A program made the translations under genes and the position numbers. Positions 35,354 to 44,800 of a DNA stretch of 64,000 bases are shown here, piece after piece; position 1 is the stretch's first letter; each line of letters opens with the position of its first letter. The notes beneath the pieces are model-generated. The model did not search any database, was not told the DNA's origin, and saw only the letters and a program-made list of their open reading frames with translations. The stretch is from Pseudovibrio sp. Ad37 (GTDB lineage: Bacteria > Pseudomonadota > Alphaproteobacteria > Rhizobiales > Stappiaceae), in the NCBI RefSeq assembly GCF_001623075.1, contig NZ_LMCF01000024.1, positions 175,043 to 239,042 on the forward strand, read 5' to 3'.

Positions 35354-37255
35354 CTACACCAGCCTTAACGGCAAATCCTCTGCTTTACCAAGGGTTTCAA
35401 AGACACGGTGTACAATCCCTGATGCATCTAATCCGGCATCTTTGTACATGGTCTCTGGCTTCGCGTGGTCCTGGAAAACGTCCGGCAGGATCATGCTGCG
35501 AACTTTAAGAGAGCCATCAAGTAAACCGTTGTCAGAGAGGAACTGAAGCACCTGGCTTCCGAAGCCGCCGATAGAACCTTCTTCGATGGTGATCAACACA
35601 TCGTGCTCTTTAGCAAGGCGCACGATCATTTCTGTATCAAGCGGTTTGGCAAAGCGTGCATCAGCAACCGTTGTTGAAAGACCCGCTGCATCAAGCGTAT
35701 CGGCAGCCCTCAGGGCTTCCTGCAAACGACCACCCAATGAAACCAAAGCAACGCTGGAACCTTCTTTTACGATACGGCCTTTGCCGATCTCCAGAGGCAT
35801 GCCGAATTCCGGCAGATCAATGCCAATGCCTTCACCGCGTGGATAACGGAAGGCAATCGGGCCTTCATCATAAGCCGCAGCAGTGGAAACCATATGAACC
35901 AGCTCTGCTTCATCACCAGGTGACATGATTACCATGCCCGGCAGGCAGGAGAGGAATGCAGTGTCAAATGAACCAGCATGCGTTGCGCCATCCGCACCAA
36001 CCAGACCAGCGCGGTCAATCGGGAAGCGCACAGGCAGCTTCTGGATTGCAACATCATGAACGAGCTGATCGTAGCCACGCTGGAGGAAAGTTGAGTAAAT
36101 CGCACAGAACGGCTTGAAACCCTCAGAGGCAAGGCCGGCGGCAAATGTCACAGCATGCTGCTCAGCAATGCCCACATCGAACATGCGGGTTGGATGAGCT
36201 TTCTCAAACACATCCAGGCCAGTTCCGTCCGGCATCGCAGCTGTGATGCCAACGATTTTCTCGTCTTTGTTCGCTTCTTCAATTAGTGCATTGGCAAAAA
36301 CGCGAGTATAGGCGGGTGCATTCGGTTTCGGCTTAGACTGCTCACCCGTCACAACATCAAACTTGGCAACGGCGTGATATTTGTTGCTTGCATTCTCGGC
36401 AGGCAGGTAGCCTTTACCCTTCTGGGTCACCACATGAACGAGGATCGGGCCTTCTTTGGCATCCCGAACGTTCTTTAGGACCGGCAGAAGGTGATCCAGA
36501 TTATGCCCATCAACGGGGCCGACATAATAGAAACCAAGCTCTTCAAACAGTGTGCCGCCGGTAAAGAAGCTGCGGGCAAACTCTTCTGCCTGCGCTGCTT
36601 TTTCCTGCAGTGGTTTTGGCAATGCGCTTGCGACCTGCTTAGCCGCCTCGCGGAAGCCCTTATAAGTCTTGCCGGAAACAAGACGCGCGAGGCTCGCGGA
36701 AAGGGCACCAACAGGTGGAGCGATCGACATGTCATTGTCGTTTAAAATAACGATCAGGCGGGAGTTCAGCGCGCCCGCATTGTTCATGGCTTCATAAGCC
36801 ATGCCAGCGGACATCGCGCCATCACCAATCACAGCGATCACATTGTTATCGCCGCCGGCAAGGTCGCGGGCCACAGCCATGCCAAGACCAGCTGAAATAG
36901 AAGTGGAAGAGTGTCCGGCACCAAATGGGTCGTAATCACTCTCGGAGCGCTTGGTGAAGCCACTCAAGCCGCCATCCTGACGCAGTGTGCGAATACGCTC
37001 TTTGCGGTCAGTCAGAATTTTGTGCGGGTAACACTGGTGTCCTACATCCCAGATCAACCGATCTTTGGGCGTGTCGAAGACATGGTGGAGCGCAACGGTG
37101 AGTTCAACAACACCTAATCCAGCTCCTAAATGCCCTCCTGTAACAGAAACAGCATCAACCATCTCCTCTCGAAGCTCTTCAGCAACTTGTTGAAGGCGGT
37201 CCTCGGGGACCTTTTTGAGATCAGATGGGTTTTGAATTTGATCTAGCAGGGACAT
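35354..37255 (-). CDS. dxs: 1-deoxy-D-xylulose-5-phosphate synthase
   Basis: A 633-residue thiamine-diphosphate enzyme, first step of the MEP isoprenoid pathway (pyruvate plus glyceraldehyde 3-phosphate). The ThDP motif [18 protein letters not shown] (about 150-167) and the transketolase-like [12 protein letters not shown] are present, as are [12 protein letters not shown] residues ([13 protein letters not shown]) and RYPRGEG. AAGAAG precedes ATG 37255; the longer frame adds 21 residues with no family match. In relatives dxs lies in a row with xseB and tlyA. Confidence 0.95.
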   Translation of the reverse strand: MSLLDQIQNPSDLKKVPEDRLQQVAEELREEMVDAVSVTGGHLGAGLGVVELTVALHHVFDTPKDRLIWDVGHQCYPHKILTDRKERIRTLRQDGGLSGFTKRSESDYDPFGAGHSSTSISAGLGMAVARDLAGGDNNVIAVIGDGAMSAGMAYEAMNNAGALNSRLIVILNDNDMSIAPPVGALSASLARLVSGKTYKGFREAAKQVASALPKPLQEKAAQAEEFARSFFTGGTLFEELGFYYVGPVDGHNLDHLLPVLKNVRDAKEGPILVHVVTQKGKGYLPAENASNKYHAVAKFDVVTGEQSKPKPNAPAYTRVFANALIEEANKDEKIVGITAAMPDGTGLDVFEKAHPTRMFDVGIAEQHAVTFAAGLASEGFKPFCAIYSTFLQRGYDQLVHDVAIQKLPVRFPIDRAGLVGADGATHAGSFDTAFLSCLPGMVIMSPGDEAELVHMVSTAAAYDEGPIAFRYPRGEGIGIDLPEFGMPLEIGKGRIVKEGSSVALVSLGGRLQEALRAADTLDAAGLSTTVADARFAKPLDTEMIVRLAKEHDVLITIEEGSIGGFGSQVLQFLSDNGLLDGSLKVRSMILPDVFQDHAKPETMYKDAGLDASGIVHRVFETLGKAEDLPLRLV

Positions 37256-37509
37256 CAGGGTCTTCTTAAGTCTTTTGACTATTTGGCAGCTTAACACAGA
37301 ACGACCCGACCATGGCATATGTTCTAAATTATGGCCGAAACGACTGTCTTCCGTAATTGACCACGATTATAGCAAGCCTGCCCTCTGTGCAATTGCCTGT
37401 CATGAATAATTGATCGTTTATGCTAGGTCCTTTTGTAGGGATGCCTCTTCAAAACCTGTGTCAATAGGGGATGAGAACGTATTTTTTTTCATTTGCTAGT
37501 ATTAATTGC

Positions 37510-37633
37510 GCTTTTGTCACCCCATGGGGTGATGCAATCTGCGACGAAACGTCCTATGTCGAATGTGTGGTCGATGGGGCCACGTGCACAGTGATCGACT
37601 TGGGGCTACGGTTTTCGTAGCCCCCTTTTTTTT
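37510..37633 (+). ncRNA. Candidate small RNA with intrinsic terminator
   Basis: From the left: a perfect palindrome TCACCCCATGGGGTGA (37517-37532); TCGAT (37571-37575) pairing with ATCGA (37594-37598) around a CACGTG-containing loop; and a strong terminator GGGGCTACG-GTTTT-CGTAGCCCC followed by eight T (37602-37633). There is no plus-strand gene for which this could be a leader or an end. A 12-codon ORF beginning MSNVWS lies inside but lacks a ribosome site. The promoter is not clearly identified. Confidence 0.5.
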
Positions 37634-37684
37634 GCCTATACCAATATCCGGCGATAAATGAAGAATACTTGTCGATTTAAACTA

Positions 37685-37696
37685 GACCGTCCGGTC
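37685..37696. promoter_or_regulatory. TetR-family-like operator palindrome
   Basis: GACCGTCCGGTC is a perfect inverted repeat (GACCG-TC-CGGTC), with TA on the left and GG on the right. It closely resembles the TAGACCGxCCGGTCTA operators of many TetR-family repressors. No TetR gene lies nearby in the window, so this may be an orphan site. Confidence 0.4.
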
Positions 37697-37930
37697 GGTT
37701 ATACGATCTATCCAGTGCTTTGTATTCTCTGTCTTGAAATAATATTCTGTGAAATATCTCCGGTTAAGTATTGTTCCAATTAAAACTTATCGGCTCAATA
37801 GAATAACGGGTGTGTTATGTGCTCAATAGTTTTTGTCCAATTTTATTTAGTAGGCTAAATAATAAATTATCACGAAATTTTTATCATTTAAGTAAAACGA
37901 CGTTCCTGATGAATCAGGTGCAAACAAAAA

Positions 37931-37949
37931 ACCCCGCTCAAGGCGGGGT
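37931..37949 (-). terminator. Intrinsic terminator of xseB
   Basis: On the minus strand ACCCCGC and GCGGGGT form a 7-bp stem around a 5-nt loop, followed by TTTTTTG. It lies about 85 bp beyond the xseB stop. Confidence 0.85.
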
Positions 37950-38035
37950 CTGTTGAAAAAATGAACGCGTGTACTGGAGCGAAAATTCTAGTTATTGTGT
38001 TTAGAACTAGAATTTCAATTCCATATTAGCTGAAT

Positions 38036-38290
38036 TTATTGCTCGTCCAGCGCTTCTGTGCCAACTGCGTTTCCAGATGTGTTCATCTGGATTTTCTCTA
38101 CCTTCTCTTCAGCAGCTTTGAGCAAGCCATCGCACTTTTCACGCAAGGCTTCTCCCCGAGCATAAAGCTCAATGCTCTTTTCCAGAGGCACGTTGCCTTG
38201 TTCCAGATTGCGAACAATGGTTTCCAGCTCAGCTAATGCTTGCTCAAAGGAAAGGTTTTCAATGGAACCGGCTGCTTCTTCTGTCACCAA
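38036..38290 (-). CDS. xseB: Exodeoxyribonuclease VII small subunit
   Basis: An 84-residue, mainly helical protein of family length. The signature [37 protein letters not shown] (shared by XseB proteins) runs through residues 12-50, followed by the [17 protein letters not shown] helix. It forms the nuclease with XseA, which is not in this window. It lies 38 bp after the HDAC-like gene on the same strand, so the two are likely cotranscribed. Confidence 0.93.
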   Translation of the reverse strand: MVTEEAAGSIENLSFEQALAELETIVRNLEQGNVPLEKSIELYARGEALREKCDGLLKAAEEKVEKIQMNTSGNAVGTEALDEQ

Positions 38291-38327
38291 ACTGTCCTCG
38301 CTCAGTTGGGAGTAGGTGCACTCCCAA

Positions 38328-39257
38328 TTAGTAATCCATCAATGTCATTACATGAGCGGCGGCAGATCGCGCAAGACCTTCCAGATCATACCCACCTTCT
38401 AAAAGCGAAACGACACGTCCTTGACAGCAATCATCCGCAATTTCGATGAGTTTGCGGGTCGCCCACGCAAAGTCTAGCTCTGTGAGGCGCAGGCCGCCAA
38501 GTGGATCACGTTCATGAGCATCAAAGCCCGCGGATATAATGATCAGATCCGGTGAGAACTCACGGATGCGCGGCAAAATCGCGTAATCAAGGGCCTCGCG
38601 GAACTGAGTTCCATCATCGCCTGCCGTGAGTGGGGCGTTGACAATGTTGTTGTGCTCACCCGTTTCATTCACGGCACCGGTGCCTGGAAACAGCGGCATT
38701 TGGTGAGTGGAGGTGTACATCACGGTTGGATCGTTCCAGAAGATTTCCTGAGTTCCGTTTCCGTGGTGAACGTCAAAATCCATGATTGCCACACGTTCCA
38801 GCCCATAAACGTCTTGCGCATAGCGGGCAGCAATCGCGGCGTTGTTAAACAGGCAGAAGCCAGAGGTAAGAGCGGATTCTGCGTGATGTCCTGGAGGTCT
38901 GCAAGCAGCAAAGGCGTTGGAAGCGCGCTTACTCATCACTTCATCCACACAGCGCGTAGAGCCGCCGACAGCTCGCATCGCCGCTTCCCAGCTCCCCGGA
39001 GACAGGTTGGTGTCTGGCGCAAAGTCGATGAGGCCTTCTTCAGGGTTCATGTTGTGGATGGAGTTGATGTAGTCAGAGCTGTGAACCCGGGCAATATCCT
39101 GAAACGTCCCAAATGGCGCGATATCGCGATCCAGCATGAAGAACCTTTCGTTCTCAAGCATACGATCAATAGCCAGCAAACGGTCAGGGCGTTCTGGATG
39201 ACCAAGCGGAGTAAGATGATTTAAAAAAGCCTGATGGTGCAGCAGCAAAGTACTCAA
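38328..39257 (-). CDS. Histone-deacetylase-family amidohydrolase
   Basis: A 309-residue zinc enzyme of the HDAC/acetylpolyamine amidohydrolase fold. Marks are [21 protein letters not shown] near the N-terminus, [31 protein letters not shown] (zinc Asp and His) and [16 protein letters not shown]. Bacterial members act on acetylated amines or acuC-like protein lysines. Start TTG 39257 (giving a beginning LSTLLLHH) fits family N-termini; the longer frame from 39344 adds an unrelated 29 residues. The ribosome site is weak. The TTG is inferred. Confidence 0.87.
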   Translation of the reverse strand: MSTLLLHHQAFLNHLTPLGHPERPDRLLAIDRMLENERFFMLDRDIAPFGTFQDIARVHSSDYINSIHNMNPEEGLIDFAPDTNLSPGSWEAAMRAVGGSTRCVDEVMSKRASNAFAACRPPGHHAESALTSGFCLFNNAAIAARYAQDVYGLERVAIMDFDVHHGNGTQEIFWNDPTVMYTSTHQMPLFPGTGAVNETGEHNNIVNAPLTAGDDGTQFREALDYAILPRIREFSPDLIIISAGFDAHERDPLGGLRLTELDFAWATRKLIEIADDCCQGRVVSLLEGGYDLEGLARSAAAHVMTLMDY

Positions 39258-39891
39258 GATATTGAACCCGTTAAAAATGAAGTCAGGTACACAGCCCGTT
39301 TTAGAGATCGCTCCAATAGCGACGTTAGAGCGCGAAGTGGGCACACTTACTCTAGTGTGGTGGCACCTAAATCCAATCCTGTGAAAAATTGGGCGAATTA
39401 CATATACAAGTCCACATTGCTGCGCAGTCTGTCAATTGTACACCCCTCCAGTTTATCTCGGTAATTGGGATGAGGTGCTGATAAATCTCAGTGGTTATGC
39501 CTGCGTGGAATGCCCGGCTGTCCCGTGAGTAAGACAAGAAAAATCCGGAGTGCGTGTATAACACGCAACCCCGGATTAAAGGTGCGAGCAATCTGTGTTG
39601 CTCGTGGGGGAGGTCCGCTGCATCTCTAAGAAATACATGACTGTAATATTGGGCCAATTCTTTAAATTTGCACGCTGATTATTCCCCCACTCCTTGAATT
39701 CATACTGAGCGGAAAGAGAATAGGTTAACACCTATTCTTTAAGTGTTGCATAAATACAAGGAATTATACAATAAGCCCAAAGTATTCAGGGGTAGTTATC
39801 CTGTGCTCTCAACGGGTTGCAGCGGAGAGGTCTTGAGTAAATACAAAGAAGAAGGCAAAGCGCGGTCTGTTTTCGGCGTTCTGAACAGCGT
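39258..39891. other. 634-bp intergenic region between HDAC-like gene and tsaC
   Basis: Mostly AT-rich. It contains the minus-strand small-RNA candidate at 39535-39645 and the presumed promoter of the HDAC-like/xseB operon. The frame at 39367-39657 runs through the hairpins and is not a credible gene. Confidence 0.4.
39535..39645 (-). ncRNA. Candidate trans-acting sRNA with anti-Shine-Dalgarno stretch
   Basis: On the minus strand, in order: a possible promoter (TTGGCC, 16 bp, TATTTC), then a leader with an unpaired CCTCCCCC (complement of 39606-39613), a CGAGCAA/TTGCTCG hairpin (39585-39604), and a terminator whose outer stem is AATCCGG/CCGGATT (39542-39577), with an inner TGCGTG/CACGCA stem, ending in ATTTTTC. 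The layout, an exposed CU-rich loop plus terminator, is like the riboregulators of alphaproteobacteria with a CCUCC motif. The family is not identified. Confidence 0.5.
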
Positions 39892-40881
39892 TTAATCGCG
39901 GGGAGCAGCAGCACGGGCAAGCCGGTCATTAATAGCTTCCCCCAGTCCATGATGAGGGATTGGCATGACTGCAATTTTACCGTTTTCTCCAAGATCAGCC
40001 TGACGCAATGCAGTAAACAAGCGCGCAGCAGCCTCGGTCAGATCTTCTGAGTCGCTGAGAGGAACCAGCTTGGCAGCTTTATCGGAGCCTTTGGGCAGAT
40101 TAGCACCAAAGGTAATCAACGCTTCCCCTTCCGCCACATCCTCTGCATTCAGGCGAATGTGGGAGTTGGGAGCGTAGTGGGATGTCAGCATCCCGGGCGC
40201 CATCGGGGCGCTGTCATCTGTTCCCGCACGCACCAGAGTTTCACCAAGCACAGCTTCAATATCTTCACGGGCAAGGCCACCAGGTCGCAGAAGTGTTGGG
40301 CGGTCCCCCACAAGCGAAACGATTGTTGATTCAACCCCCACAGAGGTCGCCCCGGAATCGATGAGGTAAGACAAGTGATCTTTAAGATCGTTGATAACAT
40401 CTTCTGCAGTCGTGCCGCTGATCCGTCCAGAAAGGTTGGCCGAAGGCGCAGCCAGCGGGCGTCCCGTATGCTTGCACAATGCCCGCATCACCTCTGAACG
40501 AGGTACTCTGAGCGCAATTGTTTCAAGACCTGCCACAGCCAGATCCGAGACCGGGCTGGTTGGTCGCTTTGGCAACACAAGAGTCAACGGACCCGGCCAA
40601 AAAGCCTCGGCGAGTTTGAGAGCGCGGTCATAAAAAAAAGCGTGGGTTTGTGCAGCTTCCAGACTATCTATATGAGAAATTAAGGGGTTGAAACTTGGCC
40701 GCCCTTTCGCCTCATATATACCAGCACAGGCTTTGCCATTGGTTGCATCTGCAGCCAGTCCATATACCGTCTCAGTAGGTATCGCGACGAGTTTCCCATC
40801 GCTCAGCGCATCGCAAATATCTTGGAAAATTTGCGTATCTTCCAACTGGGTGTCAGATGGGTGTAAGCGCCAGAGTTTCAT
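39892..40881 (-). CDS. tsaC: L-threonylcarbamoyladenylate synthase (TsaC/Sua5)
   Basis: A 329-residue long-form enzyme making the threonylcarbamoyl-AMP needed for t6A at tRNA position 37. The YrdC-like domain occupies about residues 25-205, with IPTETVYGLAADATN, KGRPSFNPLISHI, LRVPRSEVMRALC and GRPLAAPSANLSGR. The extra C-terminal Sua5 domain (about 215-325) includes GMLTSHYAPN. The length matches Sua5/TsaC2 rather than short TsaC. It is a single gene with an isolated upstream region. Confidence 0.92.
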   Translation of the reverse strand: MKLWRLHPSDTQLEDTQIFQDICDALSDGKLVAIPTETVYGLAADATNGKACAGIYEAKGRPSFNPLISHIDSLEAAQTHAFFYDRALKLAEAFWPGPLTLVLPKRPTSPVSDLAVAGLETIALRVPRSEVMRALCKHTGRPLAAPSANLSGRISGTTAEDVINDLKDHLSYLIDSGATSVGVESTIVSLVGDRPTLLRPGGLAREDIEAVLGETLVRAGTDDSAPMAPGMLTSHYAPNSHIRLNAEDVAEGEALITFGANLPKGSDKAAKLVPLSDSEDLTEAAARLFTALRQADLGENGKIAVMPIPHHGLGEAINDRLARAAAPRD

Positions 40882-41202
40882 ACCTTTTCTTTCTTACTAA
40901 GACGAATGTAGGGGGCTACCTGCCTCTAAGGGACGCTTGACGTATAGGTTAATCACACTACTGTCCCAAACAGGAAAAATTCTGTAGCGGCCTTTTGATG
41001 GGCAAAAGCCAATTCGTCAAGTCGCTATAGCGTATTCCCGAGACGTGAGCGTCGGTTTTCGGATGAGAGTATGCGCAAATATACGCGTATTTCCGAGGAG
41101 TGGCCGCCAGCTGTCGGTGCGGACTACGCATAAATACATCTCTAAGGCGGTTTGCTGGCCCTATATGGAAGGCAGGCGGCCTTAGAAGGGGAGGAAAACA
41201 AA
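40882..41202. other. Divergent region upstream of the acyl-CoA dehydrogenase operon, 321 bp
   Basis: Contains a degenerate repeat at 41029-41076 and presumably the promoters of tsaC (leftward) and the fatty-acid operon (rightward). No FadR- or PsrA-like operator is recognised by eye. Confidence 0.35.
41029..41076. repeat. Degenerate GGTTTTCGGATGAG repeat
   Basis: AGCGTATTCCCGAGACGTGAGCG then TCGGTTTTCGGATGAGAGTA. It is related to the repeats at 7736-7840 and 13833-13934 but diverged. Confidence 0.5.
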
Positions 41203-42981
41203 ATGTATCGTGCACCACTGAGTGAAATTGTATTCACGCTGAAAGAAGTCGCAGGTTTAGGACAGCTTCAGGCGCAGCCGGGACAGGAAGAGCTTTCGGA
41301 TGATTTGATCGAAGCTATTCTGGGCGAGGCAGCAAAGTTTGCAGAGGAAGAGATCGCGCCACTCAATAGGGTTGGAGATGAAAATCCGGCACAATTGATC
41401 GATGGAAGCGTCAAAACCTCACCGGGCTGGAAAGAGGCCTACACCAGTTGGCGTCAGGGTGGTTGGAGTGCGTTGACGGGCGACCCGGAGTACGGAGGGC
41501 AGGGCCTTCCAAACATGCTCCATGTTGCCGTGTTTGAGATGTGGAACGCAGGCAGCATGGCCTTCACTCTGTGCCCTACACTCACCACAGGCGCTGTAGA
41601 GGCCATCGAGAAGCATGGCTCCCCAGAACTCAAAGCCAAGTACCTCGAAAAGCTCACCAGTGGCGAGTGGACAGGCACAATGAACCTGACTGAGCCACAA
41701 GCAGGCTCAGACCTGAACGCTCTACGTGCCAAGGCAGAGCCAGTGGGAGACGGGTCCTACAAGATCTCTGGCCAGAAGATCTTCATCACCTATGGTGACC
41801 ACGACATGACGGAGAACGTGGTCCATCTGGTGCTGGCACGTTTACCGGACGCGCCAGCTGGCACGCGTGGTATCTCGCTGTTTGCAGTGCCAAAGTATTT
41901 CGTCAACGACGATGGCAGTCTCGGCGAAAAGAATGACGTGACCGTAGCTGGTGTGGAGCACAAGCTCGGCATCCACGGCTCTCCAACCTGCACCATGTCC
42001 TTTGGCGATAAGGGCGGTGCCGTTGGGTGGCTCATCGGTGAGGAAAACAGAGGCTTAGCCTGCATGTTCACCATGATGAACAACGCCCGCCTCGCAGTGG
42101 GTGTGCAGGGCCTCGGCATCGCAGAGCGTGCCTTCCAGGAATCCCTGGCATTCTCTTTGGACCGCAAACAGGGCCGCGGCGTTGGGTCAAAGACCGATGG
42201 TATGGACCCGATCGCGGTTCACCCGGATATTAAACGTACCCTTCTTTCAATGAAGTCACAGACGCAGGTTGCCCGCGCAATCTGTTACGCCTGCGCGCAC
42301 GCACTGGACATGGCGAAAGTCGCGCCAGATGCAGACCAGAAGAAGTTCTGGGCAGAGCGTGCTGGCTTGCTCACACCAATCGCAAAAGCACTCTCCACCG
42401 ACTTTGGGGTGGATGTCGCCTCGCTTGGTATCCAGATTCACGGTGGTATGGGCTTCATTGAAGAAACCGGCGCAGCCCAACATCTCCGTGACGCACGCAT
42501 CGCTCCTATCTATGAAGGCACCAACGGCATTCAGTCCATCGATCTTGTGATGCGTAAGCTGCCAATGTCCGGTGGTGATCAGGTGCGCAGCCTCATCTCT
42601 GAGATCAAGGAGATCGCAGCGAGTGTGAACGCCGACAACACCGGCGAGCTGGGTGATCTTGGCGCCAAGCTTGATGCAGCCGTTGCTGATCTGGAAACCG
42701 CTACCGAATGGATGTTGGCCGCGCAGGCTGATGGGAAGGTTCCTGAAGCGCTTGCAGGTGCGACGCCATACCTGCGTCTGGCAGGTATCACCCTAGGCGC
42801 AGGCTTGCTGGCAAAAGGCGCGCTGGCATCCAAGGATGCACCGGAGACGTTGAAGAAGCCGCGCTACCTGATGGCGCGCAGCTTTGCAGAAACTGTTTTG
42901 GGTGAGAGCGCTCCGCTGAAAGACGACGTAACACGCGCAGCTGAAGCAATTCTTGCATTCGATGCTGCTGAACTTGCCTGA
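41203..42981 (+). CDS. Acyl-CoA dehydrogenase
   Basis: A 592-residue long-form acyl-CoA dehydrogenase (the class with an extra C-terminal segment). The family N-terminus MYRAPLSEIVFTLKEVAG is seen, followed by the middle domain with LTEPQAGSDLNALRA and KISGQKIFITYGDHDM. The C-terminal FAD domain contains GIQIHGGMGFIEETGAAQHLRDARI and the catalytic-base region in YEGTNGIQSIDL. The last 130 residues form the extra helical domain of this subfamily. It catalyses the first step of beta-oxidation with electron transfer to ETF. GGGGAGG precedes ATG 41203. It is first in an operon with a crotonase and an SDR. Confidence 0.92.
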   Translation: MYRAPLSEIVFTLKEVAGLGQLQAQPGQEELSDDLIEAILGEAAKFAEEEIAPLNRVGDENPAQLIDGSVKTSPGWKEAYTSWRQGGWSALTGDPEYGGQGLPNMLHVAVFEMWNAGSMAFTLCPTLTTGAVEAIEKHGSPELKAKYLEKLTSGEWTGTMNLTEPQAGSDLNALRAKAEPVGDGSYKISGQKIFITYGDHDMTENVVHLVLARLPDAPAGTRGISLFAVPKYFVNDDGSLGEKNDVTVAGVEHKLGIHGSPTCTMSFGDKGGAVGWLIGEENRGLACMFTMMNNARLAVGVQGLGIAERAFQESLAFSLDRKQGRGVGSKTDGMDPIAVHPDIKRTLLSMKSQTQVARAICYACAHALDMAKVAPDADQKKFWAERAGLLTPIAKALSTDFGVDVASLGIQIHGGMGFIEETGAAQHLRDARIAPIYEGTNGIQSIDLVMRKLPMSGGDQVRSLISEIKEIAASVNADNTGELGDLGAKLDAAVADLETATEWMLAAQADGKVPEALAGATPYLRLAGITLGAGLLAKGALASKDAPETLKKPRYLMARSFAETVLGESAPLKDDVTRAAEAILAFDAAELA

Positions 42982-43052
42982 TCCAAGAGGCAGTCAACCG
43001 TATTTAAAGGGTGAGGCGGAACAGGCCTCACCAATCAGTTTGGGAGGGACAC

Positions 43053-43790
43053 ATGATCAGCATTGAACGGGACGGCGCAGTCCAGATCATCCGCATGGAT
43101 CGCGTAGAAAAGAAAAACGCACTGACACAAGCCATGTACATGGATATGGCAGATGCGCTGAAGACAGAAGACGAAAGCATCCGCTGCCATGTCATGCTTG
43201 GCCGTCCGGGTGTCTTCACCGCAGGCAATGATATTGCAGACTTCCTTAAGGCCGCAATGTCAGGCGAAGGCTTGGAAGCTGGCGGTGTAGGTAAATTCCT
43301 CGGCGCACTCCATGAGCCGTCCAGACCTGTCATCGCGGGCATCGATGGCCCTGCTATCGGCGTGGGCACCACCATGCTGTTCCATTTCGATATGGTGTTT
43401 GCTACGGAAAATGCGCTCTTCAAAACGCCGTTCACCGATCTCGGCATCATTCCTGAAGCAGGCTCAACGCTGATCGGCCCAGAGACAATGGGTTACCACA
43501 AAGCGTTCGAAATGTTGGCCTTGGGTGAGAGCTTCACTGCCGAGATGGCTAAGGAAGCGGGCTTTGTAAATCACGTGGTATCCCCTGATGAGCTGGAGGA
43601 TCGTGTGCTTGCGATAGCGCAGAAGGTAGCGTCCAAGCCTCAAAATGCCCTACGCATTTCCAGAGAGCTCCTGCGTGGCAAGCGTGAGCCGCTTGAAAAG
43701 CGCATTTTTGAGGAAATCGGTCTCTTTGCTGAGCTGCTTAAATCTGATGAGGCTCGCGAAGCCTTCATGAAGTTCATGAGCAAAGCTTAA
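43053..43790 (+). CDS. Enoyl-CoA hydratase/isomerase family protein
   Basis: A 245-residue crotonase. Residues of the oxyanion hole lie in VFTAGNDIADFL (about 56-67) and IAGIDGPAIGVGTTMLFHFD (about 95-114), and FKTPFTDLGIIPEAGSTL carries the usual second acidic position. The sequence pattern is closer to the PaaG/enoyl-CoA isomerase-like group than to FadB-type hydratases, so the reaction is uncertain. GGGAGGGAC precedes ATG 43053. It is second in the operon. Confidence 0.88.
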   Translation: MISIERDGAVQIIRMDRVEKKNALTQAMYMDMADALKTEDESIRCHVMLGRPGVFTAGNDIADFLKAAMSGEGLEAGGVGKFLGALHEPSRPVIAGIDGPAIGVGTTMLFHFDMVFATENALFKTPFTDLGIIPEAGSTLIGPETMGYHKAFEMLALGESFTAEMAKEAGFVNHVVSPDELEDRVLAIAQKVASKPQNALRISRELLRGKREPLEKRIFEEIGLFAELLKSDEAREAFMKFMSKA

Positions 43791-43845
43791 CTCGTTCAGA
43801 TGCGGTGTTTATCGCCGCATCTTATTTCAGGAATTTGGGGGAAAC

Positions 43846-44712
43846 ATGGGAAGTCTGAAGGGTAAAACACTGTTCATTACCGGTGCATCTCGTGGAATTG
43901 GTCTCGCGATTGGCAAGCGGGCAGCACAAGATGGCGCGAACATTGTGATCGCCGCAAAAACGGCAGAACCGCATCCGAAGCTGGAAGGAACGATCTACAC
44001 AGCGGCCAAAGAGGTTGAGGATGCCGGAGGCCAGGCGCTCCCGCTCGTGGTTGATGTGCGCAGTGAAGAGAGCGTCGACAATGCAATGAAGGCAGCTGCT
44101 GAGAAGTTCGGCGGCATCGATATTGTGGTCAACAATGCCAGTGCGATCAACCTGACTCCGGTTCAGAAAATCGACATGAAGCGTTTTGACCTGATGCACC
44201 AGATCAACACGCGCGGTACTTTGCTCTGCTCTAAACTGGCGATCCCGTATCTGAAAGAAGCAGAAAACCCGCATATCATGATGCTTTCTCCGCCGCTGGA
44301 CATGCAGGAGAAGTGGTTCAAGAACCATACACCGTACTCCATTGCCAAGTACGGCATGAGCCTTGTTGTACTGGGACTTGCCGGAGAACTGCGCTCTAAG
44401 AAGATTGCTGTAAACGCCCTTTGGCCGCGCACGACCATTGCCACGGCTGCTGTTCAGAATCTGCTTGGTGGTGATATGATGGTTCAGGCAAGCCGGACGC
44501 CAGACATTCTGGCAGATGCTGCACATCTGATCTTCACAAAACCGGCAGCAGAAACCACTGGCAACTTCTTCATTGATGATACATTGCTGGCGGAAAACGG
44601 TATGATCGATTTTGACAAGTACCGCGTGAATCCGAAAGTGAATCTGCAGCCAGATTTCTTTGTTCCCGATGACAGTGTAGCGCCAGTCAGCCTGGCTGCA
44701 ATCGAAGCTTAG
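43846..44712 (+). CDS. SDR-family oxidoreductase, HSDL2-like
   Basis: A 288-residue short-chain dehydrogenase of the HSDL2-like group. It has TGASRGIGLAIGKRAAQDGA (cofactor), VVNNASAINLTPV, HTPYSIAKYGMSL with the Tyr-X3-Lys pair, and a C-terminal NFFIDDTLLAENGMIDFDKY. Human HSDL2 acts on peroxisomal fatty-acid compounds, which fits its place after an acyl-CoA dehydrogenase and a crotonase. A terminator follows, closing the operon. Confidence 0.88.
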   Translation: MGSLKGKTLFITGASRGIGLAIGKRAAQDGANIVIAAKTAEPHPKLEGTIYTAAKEVEDAGGQALPLVVDVRSEESVDNAMKAAAEKFGGIDIVVNNASAINLTPVQKIDMKRFDLMHQINTRGTLLCSKLAIPYLKEAENPHIMMLSPPLDMQEKWFKNHTPYSIAKYGMSLVVLGLAGELRSKKIAVNALWPRTTIATAAVQNLLGGDMMVQASRTPDILADAAHLIFTKPAAETTGNFFIDDTLLAENGMIDFDKYRVNPKVNLQPDFFVPDDSVAPVSLAAIEA

Positions 44713-44764
44713 CTTTGATCGTTGAGGCACTCTGCTTCTGAGAGATTCAAAGCATGGCAAAATA

Positions 44765-44786
44765 AAAGGCGGGGTAACCCGCCTTT
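44765..44786. terminator. Bidirectional terminator of the fatty-acid operon
   Basis: AAAGGCGGG-GTAA-CCCGCCTTT, a perfect 9-bp stem, followed by ATCATT. It lies between the convergent SDR and DnaJ-like genes. Confidence 0.8.
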
Positions 44787-44800
44787 ATCATTGGTAATGA

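Larger units (their letters stand above)
37256..38035. other. 780-bp intergenic region between dxs and xseB
   Basis: An unusually long AT-rich gap in an otherwise dense region. It holds a small-RNA candidate on the plus strand (37510-37633), a 12-bp TetR-type palindrome (37685-37696) and the xseB terminator (37931-37949). No protein ORF with a ribosome site is convincing. It may be a hotspot where an intervening gene was lost. Confidence 0.5.

Noticed and set aside
39367..39657. Minus-strand frame of 96 residues
   Set aside because: Crosses two hairpins and a terminator, has no ribosome site and no recognisable protein pattern.
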